From: PALSA-612 sp964595575
Lineage (GTDB): Bacteria; Actinomycetota; Thermoleophilia; Gaiellales; Gaiellaceae
Length of the DNA stretch: 27,666 bases
Assembly (NCBI GenBank): GCA_964595575.1
Contig: CAZQRA010000035.1
Coordinates: 1 to 27,666, forward strand
Direction of reading: 5' to 3'
The position numbers were made by a program, and so were the translations under genes. This document shows positions 21,515 through 27,666 of the stretch, in pieces; position 1 is the first letter of the stretch; every line of letters starts with the position of its first letter. The notes beneath the pieces are model-generated. The model saw nothing but the letters and a program-made list of their open reading frames with translations. It did not search any database and was not told where the DNA came from.

Positions 21515-22459
21515 GTGCAGGCGAGTCGCGACCTCCGGTTCAGCCTGGGCCGACGCTCCGCGGCCTCGGTGGCGGCGATCGCCGTGCTCGGAGTGGCTGT
21601 GGCCGCAACGGGCGCCTCCGCGGGCTCGGCGCCGGCGGCTTCGCCCTCCCCGGCGGAGCTGATCGACGCCTCGGTGGCCGCGAACGTGAAGGTTCCCTCG
21701 TACTGGCTCGACCTGAAGCTGCGACTAACGCTGACTCCGGCCAAGCGCGCGCAGACCCCTACACCCGCCGAGAGCCTCCTCTCGCTCCCTCCGCTCAGGC
21801 GCGTCGATATCTCGCTCGCGGGGCCGGTGGTGAGGAGACGCGCCGCGGCGCGGCTACAGCTCGTCGCCCAGGTGTCGTTCCTGCAGGTTGCCCTCACCCT
21901 GACCAGGATCGGTGACGCTGTCTACCTCTCTATCCCGGGAGCGAGCTACCGGCTCCGGCTTCCCGACCCGCTGCGCGCCTTCCTGCGCAGCCAGCCCACC
22001 CTGCTAAGGCCCGAGTTCCTGCGGTGGATGGCGGCAGCGCAGAAGGCCGGGGCGGCGGTGGAGCAGGGCAGGCGGCTCACCCATCTGCGCGGGCGCGTCG
22101 ATCCGGCGCGGGTGGTCAGCGACCTGGCGGTGTCGCTAGGCACGGCTGCGAGCGGGATGGGCATTGACGTCGGCCCGCAGGGGATCCTGTCGCCGGTGCT
22201 TGCCGCGCTGCGCAGCGCCCGGGTCGACGTGTGGATCGCAGAGAGCGACCTGCTCCTCCAGCGTGTGCGTGCACGCTTCGACGCTGCGGGGCTCGTCCTC
22301 AGCGGGCTGCCCGACGGACTCTCCTTCTCGCGGGTGCAGGCCGACCTCGATATCAGGGTGTCCCGCTTCGGCGAGCGCTTCACCATCACGGCTCCCGGGC
22401 GGCCCCGCACTCTCGATCTCGACCAGCTCCTGTCGCAGGGCGCGGCCTCAGGCGGCTGA
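21515..22459 (+). CDS. Exported protein, possibly LppX/LprG-like or LolA-like fold
   Basis: The 314-residue product has a long N-terminal signal or anchor (SVAAIAVLGVAVAATGASAG, about residues 18-37). The mature part has alternating beta-strand segments (DLKLRLTL, VDISLAGPV, RLQLVAQVSF, ALTLTRIGDAVYLSIPGASY), then a helical middle, then more strands (VQADLDIRVSRFGERFTIT). The order resembles the half-barrel lipid carriers LprG/LppX or LolA, but there is no lipobox cysteine and the match is only by pattern. The GTG start follows the previous gene by 3 nt. Function unknown. Confidence 0.6.
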   Translation: MQASRDLRFSLGRRSAASVAAIAVLGVAVAATGASAGSAPAASPSPAELIDASVAANVKVPSYWLDLKLRLTLTPAKRAQTPTPAESLLSLPPLRRVDISLAGPVVRRRAAARLQLVAQVSFLQVALTLTRIGDAVYLSIPGASYRLRLPDPLRAFLRSQPTLLRPEFLRWMAAAQKAGAAVEQGRRLTHLRGRVDPARVVSDLAVSLGTAASGMGIDVGPQGILSPVLAALRSARVDVWIAESDLLLQRVRARFDAAGLVLSGLPDGLSFSRVQADLDIRVSRFGERFTITAPGRPRTLDLDQLLSQGAASGG

Positions 22460-22463
22460 GAGC

Positions 22464-22482
22464 CGCCGCCGCGGAGGCGGCG
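22464..22482. terminator. Hairpin between convergent genes
   Basis: CGCCGCC (22464-22470) pairs with GGCGGCG (22476-22482) over 7 bp around GCGGA. It lies 4 nt after the stop of the exported-protein gene in the 169-nt gap before the convergent Ig-repeat gene. No T tract. It could serve either strand. Confidence 0.4.
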
Positions 22483-22628
22483 CCGGCGCCCGCGCTGGGG
22501 GGAGGATGGGCCCAGAAGCAGACGAGCATGAGAGCTACTAGGCCTGCTGCAGCTTGCGATCACCTCGATGTCGAGCCGGCCGAGCCGCGCCTTCACCTCA
22601 GCGGCCCCGAGAGCGCGGTCCGCATGGG

Positions 22629-23756
22629 CTAGTCGCCGACGGTGAGGACGAGCGTCCTTGTCGCGAGCCCGCCCAAGCGATCGCGGGCCTCCACCGTGAG
22701 CCGGTACCTTCCGGTGGCCCGTGGCATGCCGGTGATGAGGCCGGCCGTCCCCTGGAGGCGGAGGCTTGGCGGCAGGGTGCCGCCCACAAGGCGCCAGCGG
22801 ACCGGGCCCAGCCCGCCCCGGCTCCTGAGGCGGGCTCGGTAGGGACGTCCGGCCCGGGCGAGGGGGAGCGCCTGGGTGGCGATCGCCAGCCTGGGAACGA
22901 CGCGGAGCAGGACCGATGTCGAGACCCGGTCGCCGGCGGCATCGGCTGCTCCCAGGACGAGGGGGAACGCGCCCGCCGCCCGGGGAACGCCGACGACGGC
23001 GCCGGCGGCAGCGTCCAGGGCAAGGCCGGGCGGAAGCGCGCCCTGGTCGAGCGACCAGGAGAGGGGCGCCACCCCGCCCTGAGCGGAGAGCTGGAGGCGG
23101 TAGCGGAGGCCGACCTCGCCGGGGGGAGGATCGACCGGAGCAAGCGTGAGAGGCAAAGCCACGACCAGGCGGAGCTCCCGCTCGCCGGAGCGGCGGAAGG
23201 GCTCCTCGACCCTGACGACGAAGGCGAACAGCCCCGGCGTCGCGGGCGTGCCCGCCAGGGTCCCATCCTCGCCCAGGGTCAAGCCGGGCGGGAGGGCTCC
23301 CCGCGTCAGCGACCAGCGAAGCGGCCATCCCTCCTCTGGGTTGAGCGGCTCCAGCCGGACGCTGTAGGGCGAGCCGGGAAGCGCCCGGGGAAGCTCGCTC
23401 GTGGCCACGGCAAGATCGGGCAGCACACGCAGCGTGAACCTGCCTTGGGATTGGGGCGAGCCGCAGGTAGGCGAGTCGTCTACCGCGACGTAGAACTCGA
23501 ACAGCCCGGCCTCGGTGGGGGTGCCCGCCAGCTCGCCCTCGGGCGTGACTCGAATCCCCGGAGGTAGACGCCCGGACGAGAAGGAGAAGCGGTAGGGAAG
23601 GCAGCCCTCCTCCGCCTCGAGCTGGAAGCTGTAGGGGCTCCCTACCTCGGCGTCGGGAAGGGTGACCTCCTCGTCGATGTCGAGTGCCCGGCCGGGGGAG
23701 GCGACCACCGCCACTGCCACCACCAGCCCCAGCAGAGCCTGTCGCAACCGGCCCAC
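22629..23756 (-). CDS. Exported protein of four putative-Ig (He_PIG) repeats
   Basis: The 375-residue product has a signal peptide (about residues 1-25, ending SPGRA) and then four tandem domains of about 85 residues. Each carries the He_PIG hallmark: GRLPPGIRVTPEGELAGTP, GALPPGLTLGEDGTLAGTP, GALPPGLALDAAAGAVVGVP and GTLPPSLRLQGTAGLITGMP, each followed by a G-x-(F/Y) strand. The first domain has two extra cysteines (EEGCLPYRF, SPTCGSP) that may form a disulfide. No sortase signal, membrane anchor or enzyme domain is present, so it is secreted or held non-covalently. Such repeats typically serve adhesion or as spacers. The GTG start lies 6 nt from a TAGGGT box. Confidence 0.85.
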   Translation of the reverse strand: MGRLRQALLGLVVAVAVVASPGRALDIDEEVTLPDAEVGSPYSFQLEAEEGCLPYRFSFSSGRLPPGIRVTPEGELAGTPTEAGLFEFYVAVDDSPTCGSPQSQGRFTLRVLPDLAVATSELPRALPGSPYSVRLEPLNPEEGWPLRWSLTRGALPPGLTLGEDGTLAGTPATPGLFAFVVRVEEPFRRSGERELRLVVALPLTLAPVDPPPGEVGLRYRLQLSAQGGVAPLSWSLDQGALPPGLALDAAAGAVVGVPRAAGAFPLVLGAADAAGDRVSTSVLLRVVPRLAIATQALPLARAGRPYRARLRSRGGLGPVRWRLVGGTLPPSLRLQGTAGLITGMPRATGRYRLTVEARDRLGGLATRTLVLTVGD

Positions 23757-23762
23757 GCTTCT

Positions 23763-23768
23763 ACCCTA
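23763..23768 (-). promoter_or_regulatory. -10-like TAGGGT, leaderless start of the Ig-repeat gene
   Basis: On the minus strand TAGGGT lies exactly 6 nt before the GTG, placing the expected transcription start on the start codon. It shares the 54-nt divergent gap with the helicase promoter. Confidence 0.35.
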
Positions 23769-23798
23769 CCGCCGGCTCCGGACGCCGGAGGCGCGCGG

Positions 23799-23804
23799 TA
23801 CTGT
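23799..23804 (+). promoter_or_regulatory. -10-like TACTGT, leaderless start of the helicase gene
   Basis: TACTGT lies exactly 6 nt before GTG 23811, the same spacing as for the Ig-repeat and acyl-CoA dehydrogenase genes. No Shine-Dalgarno is present. Confidence 0.35.
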
Positions 23805-23810
23805 GGTCGT

Positions 23811-26800
23811 GTGAGCGCGCTTTCCCTCTTTCGCCCCCAGACCCGAGCCTGGTTCGAGAGCGCCTTCGCCGCTCCCACGCCCGCCCAGGAGCGCGGCTGG
23901 CCTGCCATCGCCAAAGGAGGCCACGTCCTCATCCAGGCCCCCACCGGCTCGGGAAAGACCCTGGCCGCCTTCCTCTACGGCATCGATCGCCTGAGCGGCG
24001 CGCCCGGCCGCGGGCTCCGCCTCCTCTACGTTTCCCCCCTCAAGGCCCTCAACTACGACGTCGAGCGCAACCTGCGGGGGCCCCTGGCCGGCCTTCGCTC
24101 CCCCCTGGAGGTGGCCGTGCGCACGGGGGATACCGAGCAGAGGGAGCGGCGGGCGATGCAGCGCAGGCCCCCCGACATCCTCATCACCACGCCCGAGTCG
24201 CTCTTCCTCCTCCTCACCTCCCGGGCTCGGGAGGCGCTGCGCTCGGTGGAGACGGTGATCGTGGACGAGGTCCACGCCGTGGCCGGCAGCAAGCGCGGTG
24301 CCCACCTCGCCTTGAGCCTGGAGCGGCTGGAGCGCCTGGTCGGCCGGCCCGTCCAGCGCATCGGCCTCTCCGCCACCCAGCGCCCGCTGGAGGAGATCGG
24401 TCGCTTCGTCTCCGGCGGTCGGCCGATCGAGCTCGTCGACGCCGGCCGGGTCAAGGAGCTCGACCTGGAGGTGGTGGTGCCGGTCGAGGATCTCCGCCGC
24501 CTGGACGAACGCGCGGACTTCCCCCAGCCGGCCATGGCCGACGGCACCTACCTCGCTCCCGGCCAGGAGCCGCGGGCCCAGTCCATCTGGCCCTCCATCT
24601 ACCCGGAGATCCTGCGCCTGGTGGAGGAGCACCGCTCCACCATCGTGTTCGTGAACAACCGCCGGCTGGCCGAGCGGCTGGCGCTCCGCCTCAACGAGCT
24701 CGCCGGCCGGGAGATCGCCCGCGCCCACCACGGCTCCCTGGCCCGCGAGCGGCGGGTCGAGGTGGAGGACCTCCTCAAGCGGGGGGCCATTCCCTGCCTG
24801 GTCGCCACCTCCTCTCTCGAGCTCGGCATCGACATGGGCGCGGTCGATCTCGTGATCCAGGTGGAGTCGCCCAAGTCGGTAGCCAGGGGACTCCAGCGCG
24901 TGGGACGGGCAGGCCACGCCCTGGGAGCGGTGTCCAAGGGGAGGATCTTCCCTAAGTTCCGCGCCGACCTCCTGGAGGCGGCGGTGGTGGCCAAGCGCAT
25001 GCGGGAGGGGGCGATCGAGGAGACGAGGATCCCCAGGAACCCCCTCGACGTCCTCAGCCAGCAGATCGTGGCCATCTGCGCCGACGAGGAGATCACGGTG
25101 GACGAGCTCTACGACCTCGTCCGGCGGGCCTACCCCTTCGCCTCCCTGTCCCGCTCCCAGCTCGAGAACGTGCTCGACATGCTGGCCGGGCGCTACCCCT
25201 CCCACGAGCTGGCCGAGCTTCGACCCCGGATCGCCTGGGACCGGTCGGCAGGAGTGATCCGAGGCCTTCCCGGGGCGAGGCGGCTGGCGGTGACGAACGC
25301 GGGCACCATCCCCGACCGCGGCCTCTTCGCGGTGCACCTCGTCGACTCGGGGAGCAAGGTGGGGGAGCTGGACGAGGAGATGGTGTACGAGGCCAGGGTG
25401 GGCCAGACCTTCCTCCTGGGCGCCTCCAGCTGGCGGATCGAGGACATCACCCACGACCGGGTGCTCGTCTCCCCCGCCCCCGGGGTACCGGGAGCGGTCC
25501 CCTTCTGGAAGGGGGAGGGGGTAGGACGTCCCCTCGAGCTGGGCGAGGCTCTAGGCCGGACCTGCCGAGAACTAGCCTCGCTTCCCGACGAGGAGGCCCT
25601 CGACCGCCTGCAGGGCGAGTACCGGCTGGAGGGGCGGGCGGCCCGCAACCTCCTCGCCTTCCTGCGCGAGCAGGAGCAGGCGACCGGGGCCGTCCCCTCC
25701 GACCGCACGGTGGTGGTGGAGCGGTTCCGAGACGAGATCGGCGACTGGCGCGTGTGCGTCCTCACCCCCTTCGGGGGGCGCGTCCACGCTCCTTGGGCGC
25801 TGGCCCTGGTGGCTCGGCTCCGGGACGCCCTCGGCCTCGAGGTTCAGGCCATCTGGTCGGATGACGGGATCGCCCTCCACCTGCCCGACGCCGACGCTCC
25901 GCCGGCCGTGGCCGAGCTCTTCCCGACCCCGGAGGAGGTGGAGGAGCTGGTGACCCAAGAGGTGGGGCAGAGCGCCCTGTTCGGAGCCCGCTTCCGGGAG
26001 AACGCAGCCCGGGCCCTCCTTCTCCCGCGGCGCCGGCCCGGCCGGAGAACGCCGCTGTGGCAGCAACGGTTGAAGGCCCAGGCCCTCCTGCAGGTGGCTC
26101 GCCGCTACCCCGCCTTTCCCGTCGTGCTGGAGACCTACCGCGAGTGCCTGCAGGACGTGTTCGACCTGCCGGCGCTGCGCCGCCTGCTGGCGGCGGTCGC
26201 CGCCCGCCAGGTCGACCTGGTCGAGGTGGAGACCCAGTCTGCCTCCCCCTTCGCTGCCTCGCTCCTCTTCGACTACGTGGCCACCTACATGTACGAGGAC
26301 GATACGCCTCCTGCCGAGCGGCGGGCCCAGGCTCTTTCCCTCGACCGCGAGCTCCTCCGGGAGCTCCTCGGAGTCGAGGAGCTGCGGGAGCTCCTCGACC
26401 CGGGGGCGGTGGCGGAGGTCGAGCGTCAGTTGCGCGGATCTCCATGCACTCCAGATGATTTGCATCATTTGCTTCTTCTTCGGGGAGATTTGCGCATCGG
26501 AGAATACGATCCAGAACTCGCCCAGCCGCTCTTGGTTGAGCGGCGCGCCGTCCTCGTGCGCATCGCCGGGGAGGAGCGCTTGATCGCCGCCGAGGACGCC
26601 GGGCTCTACCGGGACGCCCTGGGGGTCATGCCGCCGCCCGGGCTCCCCGAGAGCTTCCTCGCTCCCCGCGACCGGGGCGAGGCCCTCCGCCAGCTCGTGC
26701 GCAGGTACGCGCGGGGCCGGGGGCCGTTCACGACCGCGGAGGCGACCGCTCGGCTCGGCGTCGACGTCGAGCCGGTGCTGGCGGAGCTGGAGGCCGAGGA

Positions 26801-27666
26801 GGCGCTGGTGCGAGGCGCGATGCGCCCAGGGGGCAGGGAGCGGGAGTGGTGCGACCCCGACGTGCTGCGGCGCCTGCGGCGGGCCTCGTTGGCGGCCCTC
26901 CGCCGGGAGGTGGAGCCGGTTGCGCAGGTGGCCTACGCTCGCTTCCTCCCCGCCTGGCAGGGGATCGACCGCCAGGCGACCCTGCGGGAGGCCCTCGTCC
27001 CCCTCCAGGGCCTGGCGCTGCCGGTTGGCCTGTGGGAGGAGGAGGTCCTGCCTCGGCGGGTCCCGGGCTACCGACCTGAGCAGCTCGACCAGCTCTGCGC
27101 CACGGGAGAGGTGGTGTGGGTGGGGGCCGGTGCCGACCGGGTGGCCATCTACTTCCGCGAGGACGCCCCCCTCCTCGGGCGCCCGGCGGCGGCCTCGGCT
27201 CCGCAAGGCGAGGCCCACGAGCGCCTGCGCCGGGCCCTCGCCCGCTCGGCCGAGTTCTGGCCCGATCTCCTGGCTGCGAGCGGTCTTTCCCCCGACCAGG
27301 CTCTCCCTGCCCTGTGGGACCTGGTGTGGGCGGGGGAGGTGACGAACGACGCCTGGGCGCCCCTTCGCGCCCGACGCCGCTACGGAGCGCCGCCGCCGCA
27401 GCCGCGCCGCCGGTTCGCCCGCCGCCGGGCTGGTCGACCGCCTGCCCTCCAGGGCCGCTGGTCGCTCGTGGGGCGGGTGTTCGACCAAGGGGCCTTCTCC
27501 CCCCGAGCCCTGGCCGAGCTCCTTCTCGCCTTTGTGGCGCGCCGAGGCCTTTCGCCCCTGGCCGAGGAGCTGCTGATCACCCCTCCCCTTAGCGACCAGC
27601 AGGTGGGGGAGATCCTCTTCTCCGGCGGGGTGTCCGAGTACGTCTACCAGCGGGAGACGCAGGACT
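23811..27666 (+). CDS. lhr: Lhr-type ATP-dependent DNA/RNA helicase, 3' partial
   Basis: Lhr is a large superfamily 2 3'-5' helicase linked to DNA repair. The reading frame is open from GTG 23811 to the window end, giving 1285 codons without a stop; the full protein usually has about 1500 residues. Motifs: TPAQERGW (Q-like), Walker A APTGSGKT (43-50), YVSPLKALNYD, TTPESL, Walker B VDEVH (151-155), SAT (187-189), IVFVNNRRLAE, VATSSLELGIDMG and the arginine-finger motif QRVGRAGH. The Lhr winged-helix and core domains (SSWRIEDITHDRVLVSPAPG) and the start of the C-terminal extension (LIAAEDAGLYRDALGV) follow. Codons around 26438-26520 are strikingly AT-rich compared with the rest, though the protein still reads as normal. 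The GTG start is leaderless-type. Shares a 54-nt divergent region with the Ig-repeat gene. Confidence 0.93.
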   Translation, partial: MSALSLFRPQTRAWFESAFAAPTPAQERGWPAIAKGGHVLIQAPTGSGKTLAAFLYGIDRLSGAPGRGLRLLYVSPLKALNYDVERNLRGPLAGLRSPLEVAVRTGDTEQRERRAMQRRPPDILITTPESLFLLLTSRAREALRSVETVIVDEVHAVAGSKRGAHLALSLERLERLVGRPVQRIGLSATQRPLEEIGRFVSGGRPIELVDAGRVKELDLEVVVPVEDLRRLDERADFPQPAMADGTYLAPGQEPRAQSIWPSIYPEILRLVEEHRSTIVFVNNRRLAERLALRLNELAGREIARAHHGSLARERRVEVEDLLKRGAIPCLVATSSLELGIDMGAVDLVIQVESPKSVARGLQRVGRAGHALGAVSKGRIFPKFRADLLEAAVVAKRMREGAIEETRIPRNPLDVLSQQIVAICADEEITVDELYDLVRRAYPFASLSRSQLENVLDMLAGRYPSHELAELRPRIAWDRSAGVIRGLPGARRLAVTNAGTIPDRGLFAVHLVDSGSKVGELDEEMVYEARVGQTFLLGASSWRIEDITHDRVLVSPAPGVPGAVPFWKGEGVGRPLELGEALGRTCRELASLPDEEALDRLQGEYRLEGRAARNLLAFLREQEQATGAVPSDRTVVVERFRDEIGDWRVCVLTPFGGRVHAPWALALVARLRDALGLEVQAIWSDDGIALHLPDADAPPAVAELFPTPEEVEELVTQEVGQSALFGARFRENAARALLLPRRRPGRRTPLWQQRLKAQALLQVARRYPAFPVVLETYRECLQDVFDLPALRRLLAAVAARQVDLVEVETQSASPFAASLLFDYVATYMYEDDTPPAERRAQALSLDRELLRELLGVEELRELLDPGAVAEVERQLRGSPCTPDDLHHLLLLRGDLRIGEYDPELAQPLLVERRAVLVRIAGEERLIAAEDAGLYRDALGVMPPPGLPESFLAPRDRGEALRQLVRRYARGRGPFTTAEATARLGVDVEPVLAELEAEEALVRGAMRPGGREREWCDPDVLRRLRRASLAALRREVEPVAQVAYARFLPAWQGIDRQATLREALVPLQGLALPVGLWEEEVLPRRVPGYRPEQLDQLCATGEVVWVGAGADRVAIYFREDAPLLGRPAAASAPQGEAHERLRRALARSAEFWPDLLAASGLSPDQALPALWDLVWAGEVTNDAWAPLRARRRYGAPPPQPRRRFARRRAGRPPALQGRWSLVGRVFDQGAFSPRALAELLLAFVARRGLSPLAEELLITPPLSDQQVGEILFSGGVSEYVYQRETQD

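Noticed and set aside
22500..22628. Minus-strand frame after the Ig-repeat gene reading KARLGRLDIEVIAS
   Set aside because: It looks protein-like for about 15-20 residues with GC-rich third positions, but has no family match, no clear start signal and no continuation; too short to call even as a remnant.
25572..27488. Long minus-strand open frame (638 codons) opposite the helicase gene
   Set aside because: Antisense frames stay open in GC-rich genes. The plus strand has the full set of Lhr helicase motifs, and this frame has none.

Overview
This is 27.7 kb of uniformly GC-rich DNA (roughly 70% by eye) with dense, short-spaced genes and many GTG starts. The gene content points to a deep-branching actinobacterium, perhaps Thermoleophilia (Gaiellales/Solirubrobacterales) or a relative. 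Supporting clues are the CysO/CysM/Mec-type cysteine module, a heme A synthase with EFGNR in place of the usual His-containing motif (as I recall from mycobacteria), and at least nine or ten genes whose -10 box lies 6-10 nt before the start codon, the mark of leaderless transcripts. The lineage is an inference. No rRNA, tRNA, CRISPR array, insertion sequence or phage gene was seen.

Region by region. 1-2033: the end of a CNNM/CBS-pair transporter-type protein, cut by the window edge, and heme A synthase. 2018-10529: a sugar-acid/pentose catabolic cluster with an RraA-fold protein, a DHDPS/KDG-aldolase-like protein, a PfkB sugar kinase, a Gfo/Idh/MocA dehydrogenase, two TIM-barrel isomerases (one xylose-isomerase-like), a metallo-beta-lactamase-fold protein and xylulokinase. 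The 3' part of this cluster is decaying. An SDR C-terminus and a second Gfo/Idh gene with a large internal deletion and frame change follow xylB directly, and a truncated ORF seems to follow the first Gfo/Idh gene. 10568-10921: a secreted cupredoxin with its own promoter. 10983-13745 (minus): a cysteine biosynthesis operon of rhodanese-E1 activating enzyme, a CysO-CysM fusion and a JAMM peptidase. 13950-17443: a TPR protein, an M20 peptidase, an HxlR regulator and a PHP-domain phosphoesterase. 17450-20337: an amidohydrolase and an acyl-CoA dehydrogenase. 20415-22459: three exported proteins of unknown function. 22629-23756: an exported protein of four Ig-like repeats. 23811-27666: an Lhr-type helicase cut by the window end.

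The most interesting item is the sulfur-relay operon. The ubiquitin-like carrier CysO, which should end in a free Gly-Gly, is read in frame into cysteine synthase CysM. The next gene encodes a JAMM peptidase, of the family that cleaves after such Gly-Gly ends, and the preceding gene encodes an E1 with its own N-terminal rhodanese domain. If the missing stop is real, this would be a ubiquitin-like precursor in bacterial cysteine synthesis. A single base (plus-strand G at 12298) decides it.
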